Source of the DNA: Flavobacterium agri
GTDB taxonomy: Bacteria > Bacteroidota > Bacteroidia > Flavobacteriales > Flavobacteriaceae
DNA: 64,000 nucleotides
Direction of reading: 5' to 3'
Assembly: GCF_013401995.1 (NCBI RefSeq)
Contig: NZ_JACBJI010000002.1
Coordinates: 372,001-436,000 of the forward strand
Part shown: in pieces, positions 43,875-52,962 of the stretch
Layout: every line of letters begins with the position of its first letter
How positions within the stretch are numbered: the stretch's first letter is position 1
The notes under the pieces: model-generated
The model's input: only the letters and a program-made list of their open reading frames with translations
Told to the model about the DNA's origin: nothing
Databases searched by the model: none
Program-made: the position numbers and the translations under genes

Positions 43875-44123
43875 ATGATTATGATGCAAAACACGGCCGT
43901 TGAACAGATTTTGATTTTAGTGACGACCGCCGTATTGATTGCGGTATCGGTTTATCAATGGAATACATCGCGGCCAAAATTTCAGGACGCCGACAGTTTT
44001 GGCGATCTCCATAGTAATTTTAGGTATAGACTTCGGCGTTTTATGTTGTATTTCATGACGTTTGTAGGTATAATAGCAAGTTCGGCCCTGATTCTGGATT
44101 GGATTCTGAAGCTTCAAAAATAA
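43875..44123 (+). CDS. Small hypothetical membrane protein
   Basis: This 82-residue protein has helices at about 10-25 (ILILVTTAVLIAVSVY) and 56-78 (FMLYFMTFVGIIASSALILDW), separated by a polar loop. Starts at 43875 or 43884 are possible. The last 10 bases overlap the end of the convergent outer-membrane gene. No family is recognised. Confidence 0.55.
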   Translation: MIMMQNTAVEQILILVTTAVLIAVSVYQWNTSRPKFQDADSFGDLHSNFRYRLRRFMLYFMTFVGIIASSALILDWILKLQK

Positions 44124-44689
44124 ATACGCACGAACGGCATCCACGAATCGGCGTACACGGTCTTGTCGGGATCGTAAAGCAGGTTGTATCGAAGTCCGAC
44201 CGTTACGTTTTGTGTGCGATAACCCGCACCGACGAACAATCCGGTGTTCCAGAAATCGTCGTGCACCGTGCCGAATTCGGTGGTTTCCAAGCGGGAATTC
44301 ACACGCAGTTGTTCCAATTCGACCGATAATTGCAATTGTTCGATCGGCATGAAAAGTCCGATGACGCTTCCGCCGTAAATCCAGGAACGATATTCGTCTA
44401 TGGTAAGGCTGTAATCCTTGTAACGCACATAATTTCCGTTAAGCCCGACGCCGGCCGCAATGTATTTGTTGAAGTTGTAAATGGCGCTCGGAGCGATCGC
44501 GATATCGGTGTATCCGCTTCCGAAACCAAGCCCTAAACCGCTACCGACCTGTACATGCGACCAAAATTCGGAACGATACGGATCGGGTCCGTCCCAAGAG
44601 CCGTCCTGTGCGTGTGAAGCCGAAGAAAACACCGCCCAAACCGTAAGAATCGACAGTAATCTAAAACGAACGGCAGCAGGTATTTTCAT
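44114..44689 (-). CDS. Outer-membrane beta-barrel protein of unknown function
   Basis: The protein has 191 residues from the ATG at 44687-44689. The signal peptide ends near SSASHAQ, then alternating polar/aromatic strands (GSGLGLGFGSGYTDIAIAP, IAAGVGLNGNYVRYKD, VTVGLRYNLLYDPDK) close with VRIYF, a C-terminal Phe typical of barrels. To my knowledge, proteins of this kind have been labelled alpha-ketoglutarate decarboxylase in databases; nothing in the sequence supports that, and the label may come from the sucA gene next door. Confidence 0.75.
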   Translation of the reverse strand: MKIPAAVRFRLLSILTVWAVFSSASHAQDGSWDGPDPYRSEFWSHVQVGSGLGLGFGSGYTDIAIAPSAIYNFNKYIAAGVGLNGNYVRYKDYSLTIDEYRSWIYGGSVIGLFMPIEQLQLSVELEQLRVNSRLETTEFGTVHDDFWNTGLFVGAGYRTQNVTVGLRYNLLYDPDKTVYADSWMPFVRIYF

Positions 44690-44759
44690 GACTTTTTGGG
44701 GTATTTCATTACATCCATAAAAGTATCTAAAAAAGGTGTAGACTTTTTGGCAATTGTCG

Positions 44760-44767
44760 TACTTTTG
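44760..44767 (+). promoter_or_regulatory. -7 element of sucA
   Basis: TACTTTTG matches TAnnTTTG and lies 40 bases before the sucA ATG. No ideal -33 TTG is present. Confidence 0.45.
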
Positions 44768-44807
44768 CGGAACTATTTTCAAAACGTAGTCACATTTTCC
44801 AATAATT

Positions 44808-47582
44808 ATGGATAGGTTTTCATTCCTGAACGCAGCACACACCGAATTCTTCGCCGACCTTTACGACCAATACCTCGAAAATCCCGATAGCATCGAACCA
44901 AGCTGGAGAAGTTTCTTCCAAGGCTACGATTTCGGCTCGAGTTCTTACGGTGGTATCTCGCCGGTTTCCGAAATGGCGTCCGCAGCGGTTTCCAATCAGG
45001 ATTTCTCTCACATTTCAGACAAATTACAAAAGGAATTCAACGTCCTTAAACTCATAGACGGATACCGCACTCGCGGTCACTTGTTTACCAAGACGAACCC
45101 GGTTCGCGAGCGTCGCGTTTTTACGCCTTCGCTTGATTTGGTGAATTTCGGGCTGTCCGATGCCGACTTGCAAACCACGTTCGACGCGGCAAAGGTCATG
45201 TACCTTGAGCCGACGACGCTCGAGAACATCCTCAAGCACCTGAACCGCATTTATTGCCAGTCGATAGGTGTCGAGTACATGTACATCCGCGATACCGAAG
45301 TGCGCACTTGGATCCAGGAACGCATCGGTGTGAATGACAACCGACCGAAATTCTCGGCCGACCAGAAAAAACACATCCTTTCAAAACTCAACGAGGCCGT
45401 TTCTTTCGAGAACTTCCTTCACACCAAATACGTCGGGCAAAAACGTTTCTCTCTCGAAGGAGGCGAATCGCTTATTCCCGGAGTCGACGCGCTTATCGAG
45501 GCTGCGGCCGAACAAGGTGTCGAGCAATTCGTCATGGGAATGGCGCACCGCGGACGTTTGAACGTTTTGGCGAACATTTTCGGAAAGAATACGCAGGACA
45601 TTTTCTCGGAATTCGACGGAAAAGATTACGACGACGACGCATTGTTCGACGGTGACGTGAAATACCACCTCGGATTGACTGCCGACCGTCGCACCCAAAC
45701 CGGAAAATCGATCAACATCAACCTCGCGCCGAACCCGTCTCACCTCGAGACTGTAGGAGCGGTGATCGAAGGCATCACGCGCGCCAAGCAGGATCGTTAT
45801 TTTCCGAACGACGCTTCTAAAGTGTTGCCGATCGCGGTTCACGGAGACGCGGCCGTCGCCGGACAAGGTATCGTTTACGAAATCGTCCAGATGGCGAAAC
45901 TCGACGGCTACAAAACCGCGGGCACGATCCACATCGTAATCAACAACCAGGTCGGATTTACGACGAATTACCTGGACGCGCGTTCGTCTACGTATTGTAC
46001 CGATATCGCGAAAGTCACGCTTTCTCCGGTGTTGCACGTCAATGCCGACGATACCGAAGCGGTCGTCCACGCGATGTTGTTTGCACTCGATTACAGAATG
46101 AAATTCGGAGGCGATGTCTTCATCGACCTTCTTGGATATAGAAAATACGGCCACAACGAAGGTGACGAGCCTCGTTTCACCCAGCCGAAATTGTACAAGA
46201 TCCTCGCAAAACACAGAAATCCTCGCGATATCTATGCCGAGCAATTGTTGGACGACGGTATCATCGACGACAACTTTGTGAAAGGTCTCGAAGACAAGTA
46301 CAAAGCGGTTCTCGAAGAAAACCTCGAGGCTTCGCGCAAGAAAGATTTGACGATCATCACGCCTTTCATGCAAAACGAATGGCAAGGTTTCCATCAGGCC
46401 GACCAAGCCGAAATGCTCGAACATGTCGACACGACTTTCGACAAGAAAGCGTTGACCGAAATCGCGAAACAGATCACGGAACTTCCGCAAGACAAGAAAT
46501 TCATCAGCAAAATCACCAAACTGATCGCCGACCGCAAAACCATGTGGGACAGCGACAAGCTCGATTGGGCGATGGGCGAATTGCTGGCGTACGGAACGCT
46601 TTTGAGCGAAGGTTACGACGTCCGTATTTCCGGACAGGACGTAGAGCGCGGAACGTTCTCCCACCGTCACGCGGTCGTGAAAGTCGAGGATTCCGAAGAG
46701 GAAGTGATCCTGCTTCAGGATTTGAAAGAAGGAAAAGGCAAATTCCACATCTATAATTCACTTTTGAGCGAGTACGGCGTCGTTGGTTTCGATTACGGAT
46801 ACGCGCTTGCAAGCCCGAAAACACTCACGATCTGGGAAGCGCAATTCGGGGATTTCTCGAACGGGGCGCAAATCATGATCGACCAATACATTTCGGCCGC
46901 CGAAGACAAATGGAACAACCAGAACGGATTGGTCATGCTATTGCCGCACGGTTACGAAGGCCAAGGTGCCGAACACTCGTCTGCGCGTATGGAGCGCTAC
47001 TTGCAAATGTGCGCCAACGAGAACATGTTCGTAGCCGATGTCACGACGCCGGCGAACTTCTACCATTTGTTGCGCCGTCAGATGAAAACCACGTTCCGCA
47101 AGCCTTTGATCGTGTTTACGCCTAAGAGTTTGTTGCGTCATCCGCTTGTGGTTTCGACTCAGGACGAACTTGCGACAGGACATTTCCACGAAACGTTCGA
47201 CGATACGACGGTGAACAAGAAAGACGTGAAAACGCTGGTATTCTGTACGGGGAAATTCTATTACGATTTGCTTGCCGAAAGAGAAAATCTGGGCCGCAAA
47301 GACGTGGCTTTGGTCAGAATCGAGCAATTGTTCCCGCTTCCGATCGAGCAACTCAAGGAAATCATCGCTTCATATCCGAACGCCGACGATTTCGTTTGGG
47401 CGCAGGAAGAACCGAGAAACATGGGTGCATACAGCCACATGCTTATGAATTTCGATTTGGTCAAGTTGCGCGTGGCTTCGTTGAAAGCTTACAGTGCGCC
47501 GGCCGCCGGAAGTTACGCACGTTCCAAAAAACGTCACGCCGCCGCAATCGCGATGGTATTCGACAAAGATTTGTTTAATTGA
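44808..47582 (+). CDS. sucA: 2-oxoglutarate dehydrogenase E1 component
   Basis: This 924-residue thiamine-diphosphate enzyme decarboxylates 2-oxoglutarate in the TCA cycle and transfers the succinyl group to lipoyl-SucB. The short N-terminal segment (FLNAAHTEFFADLYDQYLEN) is the E2-binding region; ThDP and substrate motifs include GMAHRGRLNVLANIFGK and HGDAAVAGQGIVYE; the C-terminal transketolase half has LLPHGYEGQGAEHSSARMER. Length is normal. It precedes sucB, with a palindrome in the 81-base gap. Confidence 0.97.
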   Translation: MDRFSFLNAAHTEFFADLYDQYLENPDSIEPSWRSFFQGYDFGSSSYGGISPVSEMASAAVSNQDFSHISDKLQKEFNVLKLIDGYRTRGHLFTKTNPVRERRVFTPSLDLVNFGLSDADLQTTFDAAKVMYLEPTTLENILKHLNRIYCQSIGVEYMYIRDTEVRTWIQERIGVNDNRPKFSADQKKHILSKLNEAVSFENFLHTKYVGQKRFSLEGGESLIPGVDALIEAAAEQGVEQFVMGMAHRGRLNVLANIFGKNTQDIFSEFDGKDYDDDALFDGDVKYHLGLTADRRTQTGKSININLAPNPSHLETVGAVIEGITRAKQDRYFPNDASKVLPIAVHGDAAVAGQGIVYEIVQMAKLDGYKTAGTIHIVINNQVGFTTNYLDARSSTYCTDIAKVTLSPVLHVNADDTEAVVHAMLFALDYRMKFGGDVFIDLLGYRKYGHNEGDEPRFTQPKLYKILAKHRNPRDIYAEQLLDDGIIDDNFVKGLEDKYKAVLEENLEASRKKDLTIITPFMQNEWQGFHQADQAEMLEHVDTTFDKKALTEIAKQITELPQDKKFISKITKLIADRKTMWDSDKLDWAMGELLAYGTLLSEGYDVRISGQDVERGTFSHRHAVVKVEDSEEEVILLQDLKEGKGKFHIYNSLLSEYGVVGFDYGYALASPKTLTIWEAQFGDFSNGAQIMIDQYISAAEDKWNNQNGLVMLLPHGYEGQGAEHSSARMERYLQMCANENMFVADVTTPANFYHLLRRQMKTTFRKPLIVFTPKSLLRHPLVVSTQDELATGHFHETFDDTTVNKKDVKTLVFCTGKFYYDLLAERENLGRKDVALVRIEQLFPLPIEQLKEIIASYPNADDFVWAQEEPRNMGAYSHMLMNFDLVKLRVASLKAYSAPAAGSYARSKKRHAAAIAMVFDKDLFN

Positions 47583-47589
47583 TACTTGT

Positions 47590-47622
47590 AAACCTCAAAG
47601 GTTTTCAAAACCTTTGAGGTTT
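47590..47622. repeat. 33-base palindrome after sucA (copy 1)
   Basis: A 16-base arm, AAACCTCAAAGGTTTT, and its exact complement are separated by one C. An identical copy lies at 48970-49002, after sucB. Confidence 0.9.
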
Positions 47623-47663
47623 CTAATAGAACCATAAGTCACACAACATAAAATTCTATATCG

Positions 47664-48899
47664 ATGATTTTAGAAATGAAAGTTCCTTCGCCGGGCGAAT
47701 CGATTACCGAAGTGGAAATCGCAACCTGGTTAGTGAAAGACGGCGATTACGTCGAGAAAGACCAAGCCATTGCCGAAGTCGATTCAGACAAAGCAACCCT
47801 TGAGCTTCCAGCCGAAGCCGCGGGAATCATCACGCTTAAAGCCGAAGAAGGCGATGCGGTAAAAGTCGGGCAAGTCGTATGCTTGATCGATACGGACGCT
47901 GCGAAACCAAGCGGAGCCGCTGCTCCGGCCGAGAAAAAAGAAGAGCCGAAAGCAGAAGCTCCAAAAGTTGAAGAGCCTAAAAAAGAAGAACCTAAAGCCG
48001 CTCCGGCCGCAACTTCTTACGCAACAGGTTCGGCTTCTCCGGCTGCGAAGAAAATCCTCGATGAGAAAAATATCGATCCTGCTGCCGTTTCAGGTACAGG
48101 AAAAGACGGTCGCATTACAAAAGACGACGCGGTAAACGCTACGCCGTCCATGGGAACTCCAACAGGTGGAAACCGCGGATCACAACGTACGAAACTTTCG
48201 ATGTTGCGTCGCAAAGTTGCCGAGAGATTGGTAGCTGCCAAAAACGAAACCGCCATGTTGACGACTTTCAACGAAGTCAACATGACGCCGATCAACAAAG
48301 TGCGCAACGAGTTCAAAGACGCGTTCAAAGCCAAGCACGGCGGCGTGACTTTGGGTTATATGTCGTTCTTCACGAAAGCCGTGACGCGTGCGCTTCAATT
48401 GTTCCCGGATGTGAATTCGATGATTGACGGCGACCAGAAAATCTCGTACGATTTCTGCGACATCTCGGTAGCGGTTTCAGGTCCGAAAGGTTTGATGGTT
48501 CCGGTTGTGCGCAATGCAGAGAACTTGACTTTCCGTGGAATAGAGGCCGAAATCAAACGTTTGGCCATCCGCGCACGCGACGGACAAATCACCGTTGACG
48601 ACATGACCGGCGGAACGTTCACGATTTCTAACGGTGGTGTTTTCGGGTCAATGCTTTCTACGCCGATCATCAACCCGCCACAATCTGGAATCCTTGGGAT
48701 GCACAACATCATCGAGCGTCCGATTGCCGTGAACGGACAGGTTGAAATCCACCCGATGATGTACGTGGCTTTGTCTTACGACCACAGGATCATCGACGGC
48801 CGCGAATCAGTTGGATTCCTGGTTGCGGTTAAAGAAGGATTGGAAAATCCGGTAGAGCTTTTGATGGGCGGAGACGCGAAGAAAGCGCTAGAATTGTAG
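47664..48899 (+). CDS. sucB: 2-oxoglutarate dehydrogenase E2 (dihydrolipoyl succinyltransferase)
   Basis: The protein has 411 residues: an N-terminal lipoyl domain with the lipoylated Lys43 ([11 protein letters not shown]), a Glu/Ala/Pro/Lys-rich flexible linker (residues about 85-125), a peripheral-subunit-binding domain ([19 protein letters not shown]), and the C-terminal acyltransferase core with the catalytic His in [11 protein letters not shown]. The core type and pairing with sucA identify it as succinyltransferase. The E3 component is not in the window. A strong terminator follows. Confidence 0.97.
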   Translation: MILEMKVPSPGESITEVEIATWLVKDGDYVEKDQAIAEVDSDKATLELPAEAAGIITLKAEEGDAVKVGQVVCLIDTDAAKPSGAAAPAEKKEEPKAEAPKVEEPKKEEPKAAPAATSYATGSASPAAKKILDEKNIDPAAVSGTGKDGRITKDDAVNATPSMGTPTGGNRGSQRTKLSMLRRKVAERLVAAKNETAMLTTFNEVNMTPINKVRNEFKDAFKAKHGGVTLGYMSFFTKAVTRALQLFPDVNSMIDGDQKISYDFCDISVAVSGPKGLMVPVVRNAENLTFRGIEAEIKRLAIRARDGQITVDDMTGGTFTISNGGVFGSMLSTPIINPPQSGILGMHNIIERPIAVNGQVEIHPMMYVALSYDHRIIDGRESVGFLVAVKEGLENPVELLMGGDAKKALEL

Positions 48900-48921
48900 A
48901 TTTCTATTTAGTTCATATTTG

Positions 48922-48955
48922 AAAATCCCGCTGTCTTCTGGAGCGGGATTTTTGT
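48922..48955 (+). terminator. Terminator after sucB
   Basis: AAAATCCCGCT pairs perfectly with AGCGGGATTTT around a 9-base loop, followed by T residues. Confidence 0.92.
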
Positions 48956-48969
48956 TTTTGGTAAATTCC

Positions 48970-49002
48970 AAACCTCAAAGGTTTTCAAAACCTTTGAGGT
49001 TT
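48970..49002. repeat. 33-base palindrome after sucB (copy 2)
   Basis: This is identical in all 33 bases to the copy at 47590-47622. It lies between the sucB terminator and the end of the convergent DUF4476 gene, where it could act as a terminator for that gene. Confidence 0.9.
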
Positions 49003-49005
49003 ATT

Positions 49006-49902
49006 TTATCGACCCGAAACGAATTCCGTCAACTCATCCGTGCTCGAACTAAACGTAAACACGTCGTTCACTTTATAATAATTGTTCGGGTCGACGCAAT
49101 ACGCATAAGCGAATTTTGCCAGCTCCAAACGGTTGGCTTCGAACGTGAATTCCTGACACATTTTGGCAACCTGGGCCGAACTTAAGCAATTAGCCGAAAT
49201 CATCTGTTTGGCGGTTTTGATACGCGTGTCCTCGAAAGTCTGTTTACGAAGGCTCGAAAGCATATCGTCCAATTGGCGCGGCGACATGGCGTACCCGTTG
49301 CGGCATCCGCGAGACGGTCTCGGACGCTCGTTATCGGAATAAGAAGTAGTCGTAGTGGTTGTAGTCGTTTGGCTCGTCGACATTTCGGGATCCTGGATCG
49401 AGATGTTCACGTTCATTCCCGGAACATTCGCGTTCATCTGTACGCCGTTCGGTTGTGCGTTTGTAGTCGTGGTCGTCGTTACGGTCTGGGAAACGCGAGG
49501 TTGTCCGTAATGCATCACGTAAAGCGTAGGTGCAGGCGTAAAATCGGGTTCGATTTCGGCCATACTAAAAAAATTCATTTTCATTTTCGACGGATTCTTC
49601 TTGTCACGCCGGATTTTGTACGTCACGTCCATAAAGTGATCGTCGACATCGGTAAGCGAAAGATTGTTCGTCGTGATTTCCTTTTTCGTCTTGTCGGCGA
49701 AAATGATTTTGGCGTTGTAATACGGTTGCGGCAAATCTTCGACGCGTAGGTTGGTTTGGGCCACATCGTTGATGCGTTCGCCGTTTAGGATCAAAAAGAA
49801 CTTGTCGCCGTCTTCCGAAAAAATCGTCAAATGACCGCGATTTTGGGCGTTGGATATGATAGCGACAAGAAACAAAAGGACAGAGGTAATTTTCACGTTC
49901 AT
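49006..49902 (-). CDS. DUF4476-domain secreted protein
   Basis: The protein has 298 residues from the ATG at 49900-49902, with a signal peptide ending ...IISNAQ. A PEGA-like beta region is followed by a low-complexity Thr stretch (two runs of six to nine Thr) and a C-terminal DUF4476 domain (residues about 210-298; MSPRQLDDMLSSLRKQTFED, then LSSAQVAKMCQEFTFEANR). DUF4476 proteins are common and uncharacterised in Bacteroidota. The Thr runs could be O-glycosylated, as flavobacteria glycosylate envelope proteins, but this is inference. Confidence 0.88.
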   Translation of the reverse strand: MNVKITSVLLFLVAIISNAQNRGHLTIFSEDGDKFFLILNGERINDVAQTNLRVEDLPQPYYNAKIIFADKTKKEITTNNLSLTDVDDHFMDVTYKIRRDKKNPSKMKMNFFSMAEIEPDFTPAPTLYVMHYGQPRVSQTVTTTTTTNAQPNGVQMNANVPGMNVNISIQDPEMSTSQTTTTTTTTSYSDNERPRPSRGCRNGYAMSPRQLDDMLSSLRKQTFEDTRIKTAKQMISANCLSSAQVAKMCQEFTFEANRLELAKFAYAYCVDPNNYYKVNDVFTFSSSTDELTEFVSGR

Positions 49903-49980
49903 AGTTTGCAAGTTTGGTTATGTTTGGCGGTTTGCAAATCGAGTGCCAAGAAAACGATTTTCGTTCAGATGTTCGCAAAA

Positions 49981-50015
49981 AAAAATCCCGCCATACTGTT
50001 ATGACGGGATTTTTT
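49981..50015. terminator. Terminator after the T9SS substrate gene
   Basis: AAATCCCG and CATA pair with TATG and CGGGATTT across one mismatch, around a 4-base loop, with A-run and T-run on both sides. It lies 16 bases past the stop of the minus-strand gene. Confidence 0.85.
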
Positions 50016-50030
50016 AACATAAATTTTTTT

Positions 50031-51719
50031 TTATTTGATGATTCGGACAGTTTTCGAACCACTTCCTGATTCAAATTTCACGAAGTAAATTCCTTGAGGA
50101 TAGCTCGAAAAATCCAAATTCCCAGAAATTGCCCCTATCTTTTTTTCAATAAGCAATTGACCGCTGATACCAAAGATTTGTACCTTATCTATTTCATTTG
50201 AATTGTGGAAAATCAAATTTCCTTTGACAGGATTCGGTTCGTAAGACAAATTCACAAGCGAATGTTCGTTCAAACCCAGTGAAAGCGAAACTGTAACGGC
50301 AAGCCTTTGTGGACTTTCGATGCCGTTTATGGTTTGAGAGGCGTAATACGTCGCACCGTCTACCAAAACCGTGTTTGCAGGAAGAGGATTGCTCGCCATC
50401 AAATCGGCGGCACTCACATACCATAGGATATTTTGTCCGTTAATCTGGATATCTGCCAAGGTCGCGCCAGGAGTGAAATCTTGCGTAATGTCACCTGTAG
50501 GTGCAGATGGCGTATTGATCGTGAATTGTGCAGTATCTGTTCCGCAATTGTTCTGAATCATGACCTGATGCGTTCCCAAAGGCAAATCGTAAAAAATAGC
50601 GCTAGATACAAACGGACCGCCATCCAAAGAATACATCAGACCGTCGCTTGTCGAATTGATATCGACAACTTGGTCTGTAACTTCTACAGACTGGATTTCG
50701 GGAGCAGCATTCAGATGAACCGTAAAACTTCCTACTTCGGCACAAGGCGAGCCAGATGCCAAATTCTCTACCGAATAAAAAATGGTCTGGTTGTCTTGAG
50801 CGTTGAAAGAATCCGGGTTTGAAATTGGGTTGGCGACGTCATATGCATCTTGTTGTGTCGTATGATAGTTGATGCTGAAGTTGATCAGGTCTTGACCCCC
50901 GAAGATGTATGGTTCGTTTTGTGTCAAGTCTACTATAGATCCGTCACAAATAGAAATATCAGGAGCCGAATTTGCAGCAAAATTCGGAGCTTCGGGCACA
51001 ATTGCTGTTTGGGTAGTCATACAAAGATTGTAAGTTGCGGTTACAGTATAAATACCCGGTCCATAACCTTGAATGGAATTGGTTGTGTCAGGAAGTGCGA
51101 TTCCGTTAAGAGTCCACGAATATTCGGCATACTCATTCGTGGAAGTCGCGACCAAATGAGCACCCATCGGGTTGTCCTCGCAAGGAGGCGTTACGTCTAA
51201 AGTTACGTTGCACCATTCCGTTGGGCCGCAATCCAATACCGCGGCATTGGTTTGATTGAGTTGGTTTAAGATGAACCAGCCTGATCCATAGCTATAATTC
51301 ACAAGTGCCAGCATATAGTATTTTCCGGCCTCGAGTGTGGTGTTGATATCGATTGTATATTCGCCTCCAAAATCACAAGAAATGATCATGTCTCCAGTCA
51401 AACCGCTGCCGCAAGTCGGCGCATCGAACGGACCGTAAAAGACATAATCCATATCTAAATTGTGGCCGTTACCGTCATGCTCATAACCGTGAACGTTAAA
51501 ACTACCGCCAGACAAAACCTTCAGCGATACCCATTTTACCGAACCGACGCTGCTCAGGCATCCGTAATTGATGCCAGGCTCAGTGTTGTTGCCGGCATTT
51601 CCGGTGCTTGGGAAGCCCGTCATCGGCTCTATGAAACACAATGGCTCAGCGTTGGCGCATTGTGCGAACGAAAGGCCGAAACTTAGGATTGCAAAAAGAG
51701 AAAAATAAAGTTTTTTCAT
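50031..51719 (-). CDS. Secreted protein with type IX secretion C-terminal sorting domain
   Basis: The protein has 562 residues with a signal peptide (MKKLYFSLFAILSFGLSFAQ). The N-terminal part (about 30-170) looks like a jelly-roll carbohydrate-binding or adhesion module with conserved Cys; Ig/PKD-like repeats follow. The last 80 residues are a T9SS type A sorting domain (YEPNPVKGNLIF, DKVQIFGISGQLL, YPQGIYFVKF, SKTVRIIK). It should therefore be exported by the T9SS and attached to or released from the surface. No catalytic motif is visible. Confidence 0.9.
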   Translation of the reverse strand: MKKLYFSLFAILSFGLSFAQCANAEPLCFIEPMTGFPSTGNAGNNTEPGINYGCLSSVGSVKWVSLKVLSGGSFNVHGYEHDGNGHNLDMDYVFYGPFDAPTCGSGLTGDMIISCDFGGEYTIDINTTLEAGKYYMLALVNYSYGSGWFILNQLNQTNAAVLDCGPTEWCNVTLDVTPPCEDNPMGAHLVATSTNEYAEYSWTLNGIALPDTTNSIQGYGPGIYTVTATYNLCMTTQTAIVPEAPNFAANSAPDISICDGSIVDLTQNEPYIFGGQDLINFSINYHTTQQDAYDVANPISNPDSFNAQDNQTIFYSVENLASGSPCAEVGSFTVHLNAAPEIQSVEVTDQVVDINSTSDGLMYSLDGGPFVSSAIFYDLPLGTHQVMIQNNCGTDTAQFTINTPSAPTGDITQDFTPGATLADIQINGQNILWYVSAADLMASNPLPANTVLVDGATYYASQTINGIESPQRLAVTVSLSLGLNEHSLVNLSYEPNPVKGNLIFHNSNEIDKVQIFGISGQLLIEKKIGAISGNLDFSSYPQGIYFVKFESGSGSKTVRIIK

Positions 51720-51774
51720 GAAGTAGATTTAAGTGTAATTATTTTGAACATTTCCAGAAGTACAGATTTCGCTG

Positions 51775-52281
51775 TCAGTATGATTTCGCTGCCTGTTTCT
51801 GAAGTTCGATGAGTTTCTCGAAAGTTTCGGAAGCCTTACCTTCCAAAGGTGTCAGCGAAATCGAAAACAAGAATGCTTTTCCTTTTTTCTGACGTTTCGC
51901 AAAAAGGCGTTTTTTTATTTTGGACGACAATGTCTCGCCCGAAAAAGGTTTAAGCTCGACCATCACGAACGCTTGCTTGCTAAACAAAAAACCGGATTTC
52001 ATCACCGTCATTTTTTCGACAGATGACCAAGCGATCGATTCGTGGAGGTTCATGCGATCAAAAAGCCCGTTCTCATCGGCAATGAGTTGGGCGCGTCTGT
52101 CAAAAAGCTGAAAGAAACCAAGCAAAAAAGCCGAACCGAAAAACACAAGATTCATCCATCCGATCCAATGGCTTTTGTCTTTAGAAGTGATGATGAAAAT
52201 ACCCAATACCACAAAAATGCCCGAAAGCACAAGGAGTTTGAGTGCCTGGAAAATAGATTTTTTAAGGATAATCTGTTGCAT
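51775..52281 (-). CDS. Hypothetical membrane protein, STM3941/PH-like family
   Basis: The protein has 168 residues: two N-terminal helices (LLVLSGIFVVLGIFII, and MNLVFFGSAFLLGFFQLF) followed by a cytoplasmic domain with the pattern LIADENGLFDRMNLHESIAWSSVEKM, typical of small bacterial PH-like domains. I believe it belongs to the STM3941-type family. Function unknown. It stands 56 bases downstream of the T9SS gene start, on the same strand but on its own. Confidence 0.72.
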   Translation of the reverse strand: MQQIILKKSIFQALKLLVLSGIFVVLGIFIITSKDKSHWIGWMNLVFFGSAFLLGFFQLFDRRAQLIADENGLFDRMNLHESIAWSSVEKMTVMKSGFLFSKQAFVMVELKPFSGETLSSKIKKRLFAKRQKKGKAFLFSISLTPLEGKASETFEKLIELQKQAAKSY

Positions 52282-52319
52282 GGCGCGAAAGTAATGTATT
52301 TCACGTCAAGCAAACGACT

Positions 52320-52796
52320 TTAACGCGCCGAGCGTTTATTTTTCTTGAGTTTGGAGTAATTTCTCAAATACAAACATTTGTTCTCATAGTCGATAATCGC
52401 CTTGCCGTGAATCAACACGTCGGCACCGATTATGCCTTGCACTTTCTTGGCTTTGTGCTGTTCGAGTGCCATATTCACATGCGATAAATCGAAAACGACC
52501 AAATTGAAATCGTCATACGTCCAACGCCCGATTTTGAGCAGGTTTTTGTGTGCGGCCTGCGTGAACATGTCGATTGCGCCGGCTCCGGCCGCTTTTGTCC
52601 TCGAATTTTCGGTGGTGAGTTTGAAAAGCTCGGCCTCGTCGAAACCCACACAGCTGTTCGAAGCGCCCGTGTCGAGTATGAAATCGCCCTTCACGCCGTT
52701 GATATAGGCCGTCAAAAGCAAATGGTTCGTCTTGGAAATCTTGAATTTTATTTTCCGGTAATCTTTGTCTTTAAGGATATGGTCGCGCTTCTCCAT
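52320..52796 (-). CDS. Retropepsin-like aspartic protease
   Basis: The protein has 158 residues from the ATG at 52794-52796; a longer start at 52826 is possible. The single aspartic-protease motif FILDTGASNSCVGFD (Asp at about residue 42) and the flap-like and GIIGADVL segments match retropepsin-like proteins, which need to dimerise to form the two-Asp active site. No signal peptide or membrane helix, so it is probably cytosolic. Substrate unknown. Confidence 0.85.
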   Translation of the reverse strand: MEKRDHILKDKDYRKIKFKISKTNHLLLTAYINGVKGDFILDTGASNSCVGFDEAELFKLTTENSRTKAAGAGAIDMFTQAAHKNLLKIGRWTYDDFNLVVFDLSHVNMALEQHKAKKVQGIIGADVLIHGKAIIDYENKCLYLRNYSKLKKNKRSAR

Positions 52797-52962
52797 GTGA
52801 ATTGAGTGAACCCAAAAATAAGGCATTCTGTGATAACGACTTGTTTAATATGTCTTAAGGTATTCGGGATTGCGTTAAAATTTCGCATAAAAATTCCATC
52901 GGGTAAGAATGGGATTCGTCGATTGTTTAGGAAAAATTGCCGATGCGCCCTAACTTTGCCGC

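Noticed and set aside
45381..46748. A 455-codon open frame antisense to sucA
   Set aside because: Same cause: shadow of the sucA codon bias. No recognisable motif or start context.
47590..49002. Repeats around sucB as CRISPR units
   Set aside because: There are only two copies, each palindromic and 1380 bases apart with a gene between; no spacer array or cas genes.
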